Origin: Burkholderia ambifaria AMMD
Lineage (GTDB): Bacteria > Pseudomonadota > Gammaproteobacteria > Burkholderiales > Burkholderiaceae
DNA: 64,000 nucleotides
Reading direction: 5' to 3'
NCBI RefSeq assembly: GCF_000203915.1
Contig: NC_008390.1
Coordinates: 2,604,001-2,668,000, forward strand
In this document: positions 1 through 9,905 of the stretch, in pieces
Layout: each line of letters opens with the position of its first letter
How positions within the stretch are numbered: the stretch's first letter is position 1
Position numbers and translations under genes: made by a program
Notes under the pieces: generated by a model
The model's database searches: none
What the model was told of the DNA's origin: nothing
The model's input: only the letters and a program-made list of their open reading frames with translations

Positions 1-2232
1 CAACCGGCGGCAAGCACGCCGGTGTCGCCTGCCGCCGTGTCGTCCGGCGCGTCGGGTAGCGCATTTACCGCAACGTCGAGCGCGTCGGCCACGCCTTCGG
101 CAGCACTGTCGAGCCGCGTGCCTGACGCTTCGGCGATCGGTCAACCGTCCATGTCGACTGCCGCAGCGCAGACGGCAACCGGCGGCACCGCGCCCGCCGC
201 TGCCGCTGGCGTTGCCGCCTTCGCGGCATCGTCGTCCGGCACGCTCGCCCCGACGACCCCGATCGCGGCCGCTTCGCCCACCGCCTTCGGTGGCACGCCA
301 ACCTCGCCAAGCAGCGCGCTTGCCTCCGTCGCCGCAACCCCCACCGCGACGGCACCGACCACGCCCCCGACTTCCGCGAACCCGTCGGCGTCGGCATCGC
401 CGATCGTCTCCGTTCCGGGCGCCGCCTCCATCGACGCGTCGACATCGACGCCACCGATCGCGCCCACCCCGGCGCCGCAGGCCCAGCCGTTCACCGCCCA
501 GCCGGCTCCCGCTGCTGCGCCGTCGAGCTGGACCATGCCCGGCGCAGCCGCAACGCCCACAACGACCGGCACCACGATCCCGACCGCCACGACCGCGCCG
601 CTCCCGACCGCAACGCTTCCCGCGGCCACCCTGCCGCCTGCAGCCGAACCCACCGCACTCGCAGAACCGAGCACCCCGGCGCCCGACGCGCCAGCCGCAC
701 CCGAACGCCCGCCGCGTCCGAACGCATTCGAATTCCACGCGCCCGCATCGTTCAACGTCGAGCTGCCGACGCTCGATCTTCTCGAGCCCGCGTCCTTCGA
801 CGTCGAACCGATCACCGAGGAACATCTCGCGCAGACGGCGCAGGTGATCGAACAGCGCCTGCAGGAATTCAAGGTGCCGGTGACGGTGGTCGGCGCATCG
901 GCGGGTCCGGTGATCACCCGCTTCGAGATCGAACCCGCGCTCGGCGTGCGCGGCAGCCAGATCGTCGGCCTGATGAAGGACCTGTCGCGCGGCCTCGGTC
1001 TCACGTCGATCCGCGTCGTCGAGACGATTCCCGGCAAGACCTGCATGGGCCTCGAACTGCCGAACGCGAAACGCCAGATGATCCGCCTGTCGGAAATCCT
1101 CGAATCGCGCCAGTACCAGCATTCGACGTCGCAGCTGACGATCGCGATGGGCAAGGACATCACCGGCCACCCGGTCGTCACCGATCTCGCGAAGGCGCCG
1201 CACATGCTGGTCGCCGGCACGACGGGCTCCGGCAAGTCGGTCGCGATCAACGCGATGATCCTGTCGCTGCTGTACAAGGCGACGCCCGAGGACGTGCGGC
1301 TGATCATGATCGACCCGAAGATGCTCGAGCTGTCGGTCTACGAAGGCATCCCGCACCTGCTCGCGCCGGTCGTCACGGACATGAAGCTCGCGGCGAACGC
1401 GCTGAACTGGTGCGTCGGCGAAATGGAGAAGCGCTACCGGCTGATGTCGGCCGTCGGCGTGCGCAACCTCGCGGGCTTCAACCAGAAGATCCGCGACGCG
1501 GAAGCGAAGGAAAAGAAGATCGGCAACCCGTTCTCGCTGACGCCCGAAGATCCCGAGCCGCTGTCGAAGCTGCCGCTGATCGTCGTCGTGATCGACGAGC
1601 TGGCCGACCTGATGATGGTCGCCGGCAAGAAGATCGAGGAGCTGATCGCCCGTCTCGCGCAAAAGGCGCGCGCGGCCGGCATCCACCTGATCCTCGCGAC
1701 GCAGCGCCCGTCCGTCGACGTGATCACCGGCCTCATCAAGGCCAACATCCCGACGCGCGTCGCGTTCCAGGTGTCGTCGAAGATCGACTCGCGCACGATC
1801 CTCGACCAGATGGGCGCCGAATCGCTGCTCGGCCAGGGCGACATGCTGTTCCTGCCGCCGGGCACCGGCTACCCGCAGCGCGTGCACGGCGCGTTCGTCG
1901 CCGACGAGGAAGTGCACCGGATCGTCGAATACCTGAAGCAGTTCGGCGAGCCGCAGTACGAGGAAGGGATTCTCGACGGCCCCGCTGCCGACGGTGCGAC
2001 GCAGGACCTGTTCGGCGACGCGCCGGAAGCGGAAGCCGATCCGCTGTACGACGAAGCGGTCGCGTTCGTCGTGCGCACGCGGCGCGCTTCGATCTCGTCG
2101 GTGCAGCGTCAGCTGCGCATCGGCTACAACCGTGCCGCACGCCTCGTCGAGCAGATGGAAGCGGCCGGACTCGTGTCGGCGATGGGCATCAATGGCAGCC
2201 GCGAGGTGCTCGTGCCGGCCGCGGCCGACTGA
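1..2232 (+). CDS. ftsK: DNA translocase FtsK, 5' partial
   Basis: Septum-located hexameric ATPase that pumps DNA toward dif and activates XerCD during chromosome segregation. The frame is open from base 1, so the start and the N-terminal membrane segments lie outside the window. What is visible is a long Ala/Pro/Thr-rich linker (to about residue 240), then the motor. The motor has Walker A GTTGSGKS near nt 1216-1240 and Walker [12 protein letters not shown] near nt 1578-1610. The last 65 residues ([11 protein letters not shown] onward) form the winged-helix gamma domain that reads KOPS. The GTG at position 22 is only an internal codon. Betaproteobacteria often have two FtsK paralogues; the linker length suggests the large one. 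Confidence 0.96.
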   Translation, partial: QPAASTPVSPAAVSSGASGSAFTATSSASATPSAALSSRVPDASAIGQPSMSTAAAQTATGGTAPAAAAGVAAFAASSSGTLAPTTPIAAASPTAFGGTPTSPSSALASVAATPTATAPTTPPTSANPSASASPIVSVPGAASIDASTSTPPIAPTPAPQAQPFTAQPAPAAAPSSWTMPGAAATPTTTGTTIPTATTAPLPTATLPAATLPPAAEPTALAEPSTPAPDAPAAPERPPRPNAFEFHAPASFNVELPTLDLLEPASFDVEPITEEHLAQTAQVIEQRLQEFKVPVTVVGASAGPVITRFEIEPALGVRGSQIVGLMKDLSRGLGLTSIRVVETIPGKTCMGLELPNAKRQMIRLSEILESRQYQHSTSQLTIAMGKDITGHPVVTDLAKAPHMLVAGTTGSGKSVAINAMILSLLYKATPEDVRLIMIDPKMLELSVYEGIPHLLAPVVTDMKLAANALNWCVGEMEKRYRLMSAVGVRNLAGFNQKIRDAEAKEKKIGNPFSLTPEDPEPLSKLPLIVVVIDELADLMMVAGKKIEELIARLAQKARAAGIHLILATQRPSVDVITGLIKANIPTRVAFQVSSKIDSRTILDQMGAESLLGQGDMLFLPPGTGYPQRVHGAFVADEEVHRIVEYLKQFGEPQYEEGILDGPAADGATQDLFGDAPEAEADPLYDEAVAFVVRTRRASISSVQRQLRIGYNRAARLVEQMEAAGLVSAMGINGSREVLVPAAAD

Positions 2233-2301
2233 GCATGGCGGCCGCATGGCCGCAGACGATCGTTACGGGCGCCCCGCGCAAGCGGCCGCCCGACACGGAA
2301 A

Positions 2302-2323
2302 GGGCGCTGCCTCGGCAGCGCCC
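2302..2323. terminator. Hairpin between convergent ftsK and lactonase genes
   Basis: A 9-bp perfect GC-rich stem (GGGCGCTGC / GCAGCGCCC) with a 4-nt loop sits between the two convergent stops. Only a weak T run follows, so it may act in both directions but is not a textbook terminator. Confidence 0.5.
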
Positions 2324-2332
2324 TTCGTGCAT

Positions 2333-3580
2333 TTACTGCGCCACCGGCACCAGCTTGAAGTCGACCGGGCTGCCGAGCGCCACCTTCTGCGGATTCGCGC
2401 CGAGCTGCCCCGTTTCGACATCGCGGCTGAACACGTAGAACGTGTCGCTGTCCTGGTTGCCGACGATCAGCCACTTGCCGGTCGGATCGATCAGGAATTC
2501 ACGCGGCGTCTTGCCGAGGCTCGACTGACGGCCGACGGTCTTCAGTCGTCCATCCGTCTGGTTCACCGCGTAGATCACGATCTCGTTCACGTCGCCGCGG
2601 TTGGTCACGTACAGGAAGCGGCCGTCCGGCGACAGGTGGATCGCGCCGCCGCCGACCTTGCCCTTGAAGCCCGGCACCGTCATCGGCAGCGTCTGGACCG
2701 GCGTCAGCTTGCCGTCGTGGTAGCCGAACACCTCGACCGATGCGTTGAGTTCGCTCGTCACGTATGCGAACCGGCCGTCGGCGCCGAACACCATGTGACG
2801 CGGGCCGGAGCCGGTCTTCACGGGCGTGTAGCGCGTGTCGGTCGGGCTGATCAGCCCGCGGCTGCCGTCCACCGTGTAGCGGTAGCCGTAGAGCTTGTCC
2901 GCACCGAGATCCTGCACGAACAGGTAGCGGCCATCGGGCGAGAACACCGTCGAGTGCACGTGCGCGCCGTCCTGGCGGCCCTTCACGGGCCCCGTGCCTT
3001 CGTGGTGCACGGTCAGCACGGCCGGACCGACCGAGCCGCCGTCGCGGGTCGGGAACACCGCGAAGCTGCCGCCCGGATCGGCCGCGACCGAGTAGTTCGC
3101 CGTGACGAGGTACTTGCCGTCCGGCGACAGCGCGAGATAGCACGGGTCGTTCCCTTCCGACGACACGCGGTCGATGAATGTGAGCGCACCCGTTTTCGGA
3201 TCGAAGCCGAACGCGCTGATGCCGCCGCGCTGTGTGGCCGGTCCGTTGTCGCCGGGCAGTTCGTTGACCGCGTAGACGGTGCGACCGTCGCGGCTTGGCA
3301 ACAGATAGGACGGATTTACCGTCTTCGCCGACGACACGGGCGCGACGCTGCCTGTTTTCGTATCGAAGCGGTACACATAGATGCCGTCGCTGCCGCGCCC
3401 CGTATAGGTGCCGACGAGCAGGTGGAAGGCGCCGTCGGCCGGTGCCGGCGATTGTTGTGCAAAGCTGGAGGTCGCGGACAAGGAAAGCACGAGCGCGAAA
3501 CCTTTCATCCAGTGAGCGAGCCTAAGCGGGAACCCTCGTGTCGAAGCGCGTGCGTCATGCTCGCGTAAACGGTTGGGCAT
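2333..3580 (-). CDS. Lactonase family seven-bladed beta-propeller protein, exported
   Basis: Belongs to the YbhE/6-phosphogluconolactonase-type beta-propeller family (cycloisomerase 2-like), which hydrolyses sugar lactones. The repeated blades show SPDGRYLFV/SPDGRFLYVTN-like motifs throughout. I chose the ATG at 3580 because GGAGGA lies 5 nt upstream. That start adds about 24 residues before the hydrophobic stretch MKGFALVLSLSATSSFAQQ, which looks like a cleavable signal peptide; the internal Met at 3508 would give a conventional signal sequence. The export signal implies a periplasmic role, so a pentose-phosphate function is doubtful and the substrate is unknown. Confidence 0.85.
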   Translation of the reverse strand: MPNRLREHDARASTRGFPLRLAHWMKGFALVLSLSATSSFAQQSPAPADGAFHLLVGTYTGRGSDGIYVYRFDTKTGSVAPVSSAKTVNPSYLLPSRDGRTVYAVNELPGDNGPATQRGGISAFGFDPKTGALTFIDRVSSEGNDPCYLALSPDGKYLVTANYSVAADPGGSFAVFPTRDGGSVGPAVLTVHHEGTGPVKGRQDGAHVHSTVFSPDGRYLFVQDLGADKLYGYRYTVDGSRGLISPTDTRYTPVKTGSGPRHMVFGADGRFAYVTSELNASVEVFGYHDGKLTPVQTLPMTVPGFKGKVGGGAIHLSPDGRFLYVTNRGDVNEIVIYAVNQTDGRLKTVGRQSSLGKTPREFLIDPTGKWLIVGNQDSDTFYVFSRDVETGQLGANPQKVALGSPVDFKLVPVAQ

Positions 3581-3746
3581 TGAATCCTCCTTGCATCGAG
3601 TCGCTTCAAGTGTTGAGATAGGACGAAACGCCGGCCGTTCCTGCGCTCCGCCGCCCGGCCGAGTATACGGGGCGCGACGCCGACACGTGAAGCCCGGGCG
3701 CCGCAGCCTGCATTGTGAACTCGAATAACCCAAGGACCGCTTGCCC

Positions 3747-5582
3747 ATGCCCGCCTTGATCGAAGACTACGCCCTCGTCGGCGACGGACACACCGCCGCG
3801 CTGATTTCGAAAGAAGGCTCCGTCGACTGGCTGTGCTGGCCCCGCTTCGATTCGGGCGCCTGTTTCGCGGCGCTGGTCGGCACCCCCGAGCACGGCCGCT
3901 GGCTGCTCGCGCCGGCTGCCGACGCCGCGATCACGCACACGTCACGCCGCTACCGCGGCGACACGCTGATTCTCGAAACCGACTACGAAAGCGCCGACGG
4001 CGCCGTCACCGTGATCGACTTCATGCCGCCCGGCAATGGCTGGTCGGAACTCGTGCGGATCGTCGTCGGCCGGCACGGCACGATGAAGATGCGCATGGAG
4101 CTGGTGTTGCGCTTCGACTACGGTTTCTCGATCCCGTGGGTCACGCAGCTGTCACGCGAGAACGGGGTGAAAGCAATCGCCGGACCCGATACGGTCGTGC
4201 TGCGCACGCCGGTCGAGCTCACCGGCAAGAACCTGCACACGCTCGCCGAATTCACGGTGAGCGCCGACGAGCGCATCCCGTTTTCGCTCGGCTACGCGGC
4301 GTCCCACCTGCGGCTGCCGCCCGCGCGCGATCCGCTGTCGATGCTCGCGCGCACCGAGAACTACTGGCTTGAATGGTCGGGGCGCTGCCAGGTGCAGGGC
4401 CGCTACGCGGCCGCCGTGCGCCGCTCGCTGATCACGCTGAAGGCGCTCGCGTACGAGCCGACCGGCGGCATCGTCGCGGCGCCCACCACGTCGCTGCCCG
4501 AGAAGATCGGCGGCAACCGCAACTGGGACTATCGCTACTGCTGGCTGCGCGATGCGACGATCACGCTGCTCGCGCTGATGCGCGGCGGCTACTACGACGA
4601 GGCGCGCGCGTGGCGCACGTGGCTCGGCCGCGTGATGGCCGGCTCGCCCGAGCAGATCCAGATCATGTACGGGATCGCCGGCGAGCGCCGGCTGCCGGAA
4701 ATGGAACTCGACTGGCTGCCCGGCTACCAGGATTCGAAACCGGTGCGCGTCGGCAACGGCGCCGCCAACCAGCTGCAGCTCGACGTGTTCGGCGAGATCA
4801 TGGCCGCGCTGCATCTCGCGCGCGTGGGCGGCCTGCAGGCCGACGACACGGTCTGGTCCGTGCAATGCGCGCTGCTCGATCATCTCGAGAAGATCTGGCA
4901 GGAGCCGGATGAAGGCATCTGGGAAACGCGCGGCGGACGCCGTCATTTCACGTTCTCGAAGGTGATGGCGTGGGTCGCGTTCGACCGCGCGATCAAGTCG
5001 GCGGAGATGTTCCGGCTGCCCGGCTCGCTCGACCGCTGGCGCGCGCTGCGCGACCGGATTCATGCTGATGTATGCGACAACGCGTGGCATGAAGGCAAGC
5101 AGTCGTTTGCACAAAGCTACGGCAGCGACGAGCTCGACGCGAGCGTGCTGCTGATGCCGCTGCTCGGCTTCTTGCCGCCGGAAGACCCGCGCATCGTCGG
5201 CACGGTCGAGGCGATCGAGCGGGAATTGCTGCACGACGGGCTCGTGATGCGCTACCGCACGACCGAATACGACGACGGCCTGCCGCCCGGCGAAGGCACG
5301 TTTCTCGCATGCAGCTTCTGGCTGGTCGACAATTACGCGCTGCTCGGCCGAATCGACGACGCGCACCGGCTGTTCAGCCGGCTGCTCGCGCTGTCCAACG
5401 ACCTCGGGCTGCTTGCCGAGGAGTACGACCCGGTCGAAGGGCGGCTCGTCGGCAATTTCCCGCAGGCGTTCTCGCACGTGGCGCTGGTGCATACCGCGAT
5501 GAACCTCATGCACCACGAAGATGCAATGGCGCGCGCGGCGGGCCAGCCGGCCCCCGCCCCGGCCATGGCGACGGGGCGCTGA
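3747..5582 (+). CDS. Glycoside hydrolase family 15 protein (glucoamylase/trehalase type)
   Basis: About 611 residues, typical for cytosolic bacterial GH15 proteins with an N-terminal beta-sandwich and an (alpha/alpha)6 barrel. Family motifs are visible: NRNWDYRYCWLRDA (about residues 256-269), the catalytic acid in IWETRGGRRHF (about 393) and the catalytic base in GEGTFLACSFWLVD (about 516). The start at ATG 3747 is preferred to TTG 3741 because AAGGA lies about 10 nt upstream. No signal peptide is seen. GH15 members cleave alpha-1,4-glucan or trehalose; the exact substrate cannot be told from sequence alone. It is transcribed alone, divergent from the lactonase. Confidence 0.9.
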   Translation: MPALIEDYALVGDGHTAALISKEGSVDWLCWPRFDSGACFAALVGTPEHGRWLLAPAADAAITHTSRRYRGDTLILETDYESADGAVTVIDFMPPGNGWSELVRIVVGRHGTMKMRMELVLRFDYGFSIPWVTQLSRENGVKAIAGPDTVVLRTPVELTGKNLHTLAEFTVSADERIPFSLGYAASHLRLPPARDPLSMLARTENYWLEWSGRCQVQGRYAAAVRRSLITLKALAYEPTGGIVAAPTTSLPEKIGGNRNWDYRYCWLRDATITLLALMRGGYYDEARAWRTWLGRVMAGSPEQIQIMYGIAGERRLPEMELDWLPGYQDSKPVRVGNGAANQLQLDVFGEIMAALHLARVGGLQADDTVWSVQCALLDHLEKIWQEPDEGIWETRGGRRHFTFSKVMAWVAFDRAIKSAEMFRLPGSLDRWRALRDRIHADVCDNAWHEGKQSFAQSYGSDELDASVLLMPLLGFLPPEDPRIVGTVEAIERELLHDGLVMRYRTTEYDDGLPPGEGTFLACSFWLVDNYALLGRIDDAHRLFSRLLALSNDLGLLAEEYDPVEGRLVGNFPQAFSHVALVHTAMNLMHHEDAMARAAGQPAPAPAMATGR

Positions 5583-5646
5583 CCGGCGGCGGCGCGGCTT
5601 CTTCAGAGATCGTCAATTCGCAAAAATTTGATGAAAAAACGGGGAA

Positions 5647-5663
5647 ATGTTGCATTGCAACAT
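5647..5663. promoter_or_regulatory. Perfect inverted repeat upstream of phaZ
   Basis: ATGTTGCA-T-TGCAACAT is an 8-bp perfect inverted repeat in an AT-rich patch about 130 bp before the PHB depolymerase start. TGC/GCA-type palindromes are typical of PhaR targets in PHB-producing bacteria. Assignment to PhaR is inference. Confidence 0.4.
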
Positions 5664-5793
5664 TGATCGTTGTCCGATATGATCAACTCGATTGTCCGGC
5701 CGCACTGCAATATGGCCGGTCGCTGACCCACACGGCACGCCGCGACGCACCACACCGCCCCTGCGCACCGTCCCCCAAGCGGGAGTAGTCTGC

Positions 5794-7275
5794 ATGCTTT
5801 ACCAACTGCACGAATTCCAGCGGGCCATGTTGAGCCCGCTTACGGCCTGGGCCCAGGCCGCCTCCAAGTCGTTCGCCAATCCGTCCAGCCCGTTCTCGCT
5901 GATGCCCGGCGCGACGCGGATGGCCGCCGCTTACGAGCTGATGTACCGGCTCGGCAAGGATTACGAGAAGCCCGAATTCAACCTGCACCAGATCGTCAAG
6001 GACGGCCACAACATCCCGATCGTCGAGCAGACGATCGTCGAGAAGCCGTTCTGCCGGCTGCTGCGCTTCAAGCGCTATTCGGATGACGCCGACGCCGTCA
6101 CGCAACTGAAGGACGAGCCGGTCGTGCTGGTCTGCGCGCCGCTGTCGGGCCACCATTCGACGCTGCTGCGCGATACCGTGCGCACGCTGCTGCAGGATCA
6201 CAAGGTGTACATCACCGACTGGATCGACGCGCGGATGGTGCCGGTCGAGGTCGGCCCGTTCCACCTGCACGACTACGTCGCGTACATCCAGGAATTCATT
6301 CGTCATATCGGCGCGCGCAACCTGCACGTGATCTCCGTGTGCCAGCCGACGGTGCCGGTGCTCGCGGCGATCTCGCTGATGGCGAGCCGCGGCGAGGACA
6401 CCCCGCTCACGATGACGATGATGGGCGGCCCGATCGACGCGCGCCGCAGCCCGACCTCGGTGAACTCGCTCGCGACGCAGCACTCGACCTCGTGGTTCGA
6501 AAACAACGTGATCCACACGGTGCCCGCGAATTATCCGGGCGAAGGCCGTCACGTGTATCCGGGCTTCCTGCAACACACGGGCTTCGTCGCGATGAACCCG
6601 GAACGCCACGCGCAATCGCACTGGGATTTCTACCAGAGCCTGCTGCGCGGCGACGAGGAAGACGCCGAAGCGCACCGCCAGTTCTACGACGAATACAACG
6701 CGGTGCTCGACATGGCCGCCGAGTACTACCTCGAGACGATCCGCGTCGTGTTCCAGGAATTCCGGCTCGCGGAAGGCACGTGGGATGTCGAAGGCGAGCG
6801 CGTGCGTCCGCAGGACATCAAGCACACCGCGCTGATGACGATCGAAGGCGAGCTCGACGATATCTCGGGCAGCGGCCAGACGCACGTCGCGCACGAGCTG
6901 TGCACGGGCATCCCGCAGGACGATCGCCGCAGCCTGACCGCGGAGAAGTGCGGTCACTACGGGATCTTCTCGGGCCGCCGCTGGCGCACGATCATCTACC
7001 CGCAACTGCGCGACTTCATCCGCGAGCATGCGCCGGAACCGAAGAACGGCATGGCGAAGAAGCCCACCGAGGCACCGGTCACGACGACGCTCGCCGCCGT
7101 GCCGTCCAGCAAGCAGCCCGAAACGACCCGCGCCACCGTCGCGAAACGCGTGCGCGCGAAGGCACCGGCCGCCACCGTTGCTCCCGCCCGGACGCCAGCC
7201 GCGAAGGCCGCGCCCGCCGCGAAAAGCGCGGGCAGCACACGGGCGAAATCCCTTCGCGCGCGCAAGGCGGCCTGA
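5794..7275 (+). CDS. phaZ: Intracellular poly(3-hydroxybutyrate) depolymerase
   Basis: Degrades stored PHB granules to hydroxybutyrate units. The alpha/beta-hydrolase core carries the intracellular-type nucleophile elbow SVCQP, with Cys at about residue 183 in place of the Ser of extracellular enzymes. GHYGIFSGRRW near residue 392 supplies the expected C-terminal His motif. The start ATG 5794 follows GGGAG (5781-5785). The last 75 or so residues form an Ala/Lys/Arg-rich tail resembling the basic tails of granule-binding proteins; that could help granule or DNA association (inference). An inverted repeat at 5647-5663 is a possible control site. Confidence 0.93.
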   Translation: MLYQLHEFQRAMLSPLTAWAQAASKSFANPSSPFSLMPGATRMAAAYELMYRLGKDYEKPEFNLHQIVKDGHNIPIVEQTIVEKPFCRLLRFKRYSDDADAVTQLKDEPVVLVCAPLSGHHSTLLRDTVRTLLQDHKVYITDWIDARMVPVEVGPFHLHDYVAYIQEFIRHIGARNLHVISVCQPTVPVLAAISLMASRGEDTPLTMTMMGGPIDARRSPTSVNSLATQHSTSWFENNVIHTVPANYPGEGRHVYPGFLQHTGFVAMNPERHAQSHWDFYQSLLRGDEEDAEAHRQFYDEYNAVLDMAAEYYLETIRVVFQEFRLAEGTWDVEGERVRPQDIKHTALMTIEGELDDISGSGQTHVAHELCTGIPQDDRRSLTAEKCGHYGIFSGRRWRTIIYPQLRDFIREHAPEPKNGMAKKPTEAPVTTTLAAVPSSKQPETTRATVAKRVRAKAPAATVAPARTPAAKAAPAAKSAGSTRAKSLRARKAA

Positions 7276-7293
7276 CACGCCGCATTCCGACGC

Positions 7294-7331
7294 AAAAACG
7301 CCGCCGTGGCTTGTATGCACGGCGGCGTTTT
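7294..7331. terminator. Bidirectional terminator between phaZ and the TetR gene
   Basis: The stem AAAACGCCGCCGTG / CACGGCGGCGTTTT has A and T runs on both sides, so it ends both convergent transcripts. Confidence 0.85.
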
Positions 7332-7377
7332 CTTATGCAGCGGGCGGCCGCGAGCGGGCCGCGCATCGGCGCACGGC

Positions 7378-8010
7378 TCAGCGTCGCAGCAGATACGCGA
7401 GCAGCACCTCGGTGTTCATCCTGACCATCTCCGCACGTTCGTCGGCGTCGCTGAAGTCGCGCCCGAGCGTCGCGGCGAGCGTGAAGCGGTTCGACACGAT
7501 GTAGTAGCCGAGCCCCGACAGCGTCACGTAGAAGTGCAGCGGATCGACGTCGCCGCGGAACAGCCCGGCCTTCTGGCCGCGCATCAGCACGTTGCCGAGC
7601 TTCGCGACGATCGGCGACATCATCTCGCGGATCCGCGTCGACTTGTGCAGGTAGCGCGCTTCGTGCAGGTTCTCGTTGTTGATGAGCCGCAGCAGCTCAG
7701 GATGATCGCGGTAGTAATCCCAGATGAAATGCGCGAGCCGCGTGACGGCTTCGACGGGTGCGACGCCATCGAGATCCAGCACGCGCTCCGCCTCGGTCAG
7801 CGCGGAGAACGCGTGCTCGAGCACGGCCGTAAACAGCTGTTCCTTGCTGCCGAAGTAGTAATAGAGCATGCGCTCGTTGGTTTCGGCCCGGCGTGCGATC
7901 TGATCGACGCGTGCGCCGAACAGCCCTCCACTCGCGAACTCTTCGGCTGCCGCCATCAGGATGCGACGGCGCGTACCTTCAGGATCTCTTTTGATTTTTG
8001 GCTGATTCAT
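7378..8010 (-). CDS. TetR/AcrR family transcriptional regulator
   Basis: A 210-residue one-domain-plus-ligand-pocket regulator. The N-terminal helix-turn-helix ([16 protein letters not shown] to [17 protein letters not shown], about residues 13-60) is classic TetR. The C-terminal part matches the TetR_C ligand-binding half. The start [12 protein letters not shown] at 8010 is the usual length; longer in-frame upstream sequence exists but has no ribosome site. It converges on phaZ and shares its terminator, so regulation of phaZ is not implied by layout. Confidence 0.88.
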   Translation of the reverse strand: MNQPKIKRDPEGTRRRILMAAAEEFASGGLFGARVDQIARRAETNERMLYYYFGSKEQLFTAVLEHAFSALTEAERVLDLDGVAPVEAVTRLAHFIWDYYRDHPELLRLINNENLHEARYLHKSTRIREMMSPIVAKLGNVLMRGQKAGLFRGDVDPLHFYVTLSGLGYYIVSNRFTLAATLGRDFSDADERAEMVRMNTEVLLAYLLRR

Positions 8011-8261
8011 GTGGCGTTTTGCTATGTGAGCCGCGTGATCCGGACCGGCACCCCCACCGCCTCGGCGCCGGCCGCCCTGGAACGGGCGCACCACGTGCGG
8101 CCGCCCTCCTGCTGAGCCCCTGCAAAAAAGCGGTTCGATTATGCGCACAGACGGCGTCCAGCGCAATGCGGGAAATCGGCGATAATCAAGGTTTGGCAAA
8201 CCTTTCCGGCCGCGCCACACGCGGCCGAGAGCCATTCGGCGCCACAGCGCCCGTTGTCACC

Positions 8262-9185
8262 GTGACTGATTCCAAGACCCTCGCGGATCGCATCGAAGAT
8301 CTGCTTCCCCAGACGCAATGCACGAAGTGCGGCTATAACGGCTGCCGTCCGTACGCCGACGCGATCGCCGCCGGCGACGCGAACTACAACCAGTGCCCGC
8401 CCGGCGGCGCCGAAGGCATCGCGCGCCTCGCGAGCCTGCTCGGCAAGCCCGTGATCCCGCTGAACCCCGTCAACGGCACCGAGCATCCGCGCGCCGTCGC
8501 GTTCATCGACGAAAGCCTGTGCATCGGCTGCACGCTGTGCATGCAGGCGTGCCCGGTCGACGCGATCGTCGGCGCACCGAAACAGATGCACACGATCGTC
8601 GAATCGCTGTGCACGGGCTGCGACCTGTGCGTGCCGCCCTGCCCGGTCGACTGCATCGCGATGGTCCCCGTGACCGGCGAGCGCACCGGCTGGGACGCGT
8701 GGTCGCAGCAACAGGCGGACGCCGCGCGCGAGCGCCACGACCGCCGGCTCGCCCGCCAGCGCCGCGAACGCGAGGCCGCCGAAGCGCGCGCCGCCGCCCG
8801 CCGCGCGGCCAGCGCCAGTGCGGCCAAGGCGGCGCCGGAGGCGGCAGAGCCCGGCAAACAGCCTGACGCACCGAGCGCCGCCCCGGCCGACGACGCCGAC
8901 GCGAAGAAACGCGCGATCATCGCCGCCGCGCTCGAACGCGCGCGCAAGAAGAAGGAAGAACTGTCCGAGCAAGGCACCGGGCCCAGGAACACCGAACGCG
9001 TGAGCGCGGCCGTGCAGGCGCAGATCGACGCGGCCGAAGCCCGCCGCAAGCGGCTCGCCGAGCAGCAGGCGCAGCGCGACGCGCAAGCCGCGGCAGCCGG
9101 CGACGAAAACGAAAGCGACAACGACGATCCAGACAACAACGACGACCGGGCCAGTCCGTCCGCGCCGCCCAAGAACCGTCCATGA
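8262..9185 (+). CDS. rnfB: RnfB-like ferredoxin of the Rnf/Rsx electron-transport family
   Basis: An iron-sulfur protein with, in order, a four-Cys Fes domain (CTKCGYNGC...CPPGG, about residues 20-47) and two [4Fe-4S] ferredoxin motifs ([12 protein letters not shown] about 87, [12 protein letters not shown] about 117). A highly charged Ala/Arg/Glu-rich tail of about 160 residues follows. The membrane anchor found at the N terminus of canonical RnfB is absent. The start is uncertain: GTG 8262 fits the conserved beginning ([16 protein letters not shown]), while an upstream in-frame ATG at 8166 has no better ribosome site. It overlaps nth by ATGA. No other rnf genes are nearby, so it probably serves cluster-dependent enzymes such as Nth rather than a full Rnf pump (inference). 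Confidence 0.87.
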   Translation: MTDSKTLADRIEDLLPQTQCTKCGYNGCRPYADAIAAGDANYNQCPPGGAEGIARLASLLGKPVIPLNPVNGTEHPRAVAFIDESLCIGCTLCMQACPVDAIVGAPKQMHTIVESLCTGCDLCVPPCPVDCIAMVPVTGERTGWDAWSQQQADAARERHDRRLARQRREREAAEARAAARRAASASAAKAAPEAAEPGKQPDAPSAAPADDADAKKRAIIAAALERARKKKEELSEQGTGPRNTERVSAAVQAQIDAAEARRKRLAEQQAQRDAQAAAAGDENESDNDDPDNNDDRASPSAPPKNRP

Positions 9186-9826
9186 ACGCCACCAAACGAC
9201 GCGCGATCTACGAAACGCTGCAAAGCCTCAATCCGCATCCGACCACCGAGCTCGAATACACGACGCCGTTCGAGTTGCTGATCGCGGTGATGCTGTCCGC
9301 GCAGGCGACCGACGTGTCGGTCAACAAGGCGATGCGCAAGATGTTTCCGGTCGCGAACACCCCGCGACAAATCGTCGCGCTCGGTGAAGAAGGCGTCGCC
9401 GACTACATCAAGACGATCGGCCTGTACCGCACCAAGGCGAAGAACGTGGTCGCCGCGTGCAACATCCTGCTCGAGCGCTACGACGGCGAGGTGCCGGCCG
9501 ATCGCGAAGCGCTCGAGAGCCTGCCGGGCGTCGGCCGCAAGACCGCGAACGTCGTCCTGAACACCGCGTTCGGCCAGCCGACGATCGCGGTCGACACGCA
9601 TATCTTCCGCGTCGCGAACCGCACGGGGCTCGCGCCCGGCAAGGACGTGCGGGCCGTCGAGGCCGCGCTCGAGAAGTTCACGCCGAAGGAATTCCTGCAG
9701 GACGCGCATCACTGGCTGATCCTGCACGGGCGCTATGTGTGCAAGGCCCGCAAGCCCGAATGCTGGCACTGCGCGATCGAGCCGCTGTGCGAATTCCGGC
9801 CGAAGACGCCGCCGCCGAACGAGTGA
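9182..9826 (+). CDS. nth: Endonuclease III (DNA glycosylase/AP lyase)
   Basis: Removes oxidised pyrimidines and cuts abasic sites in base-excision repair. At 214 residues it has the normal length. The helix-hairpin-helix [14 protein letters not shown] carries the catalytic Lys near residue 120, and the catalytic Asp is in AVDTHIFRV near 138. The C-terminal [4Fe-4S] ligands follow C-x6-C-x2-C-x5-C ([17 protein letters not shown]). ATG 9182 overlaps the stop of the RnfB-like gene, so the two are translationally coupled. Confidence 0.96.
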   Translation: MNATKRRAIYETLQSLNPHPTTELEYTTPFELLIAVMLSAQATDVSVNKAMRKMFPVANTPRQIVALGEEGVADYIKTIGLYRTKAKNVVAACNILLERYDGEVPADREALESLPGVGRKTANVVLNTAFGQPTIAVDTHIFRVANRTGLAPGKDVRAVEAALEKFTPKEFLQDAHHWLILHGRYVCKARKPECWHCAIEPLCEFRPKTPPPNE

Positions 9827-9905
9827 GCGCGAGCCGCGGCTGACGGGCCGCGCGCGTTGCAACCCGCCGGCCCCATTGCCGCGCCGGCGGCCTTCCCCTT
9901 TCCTG

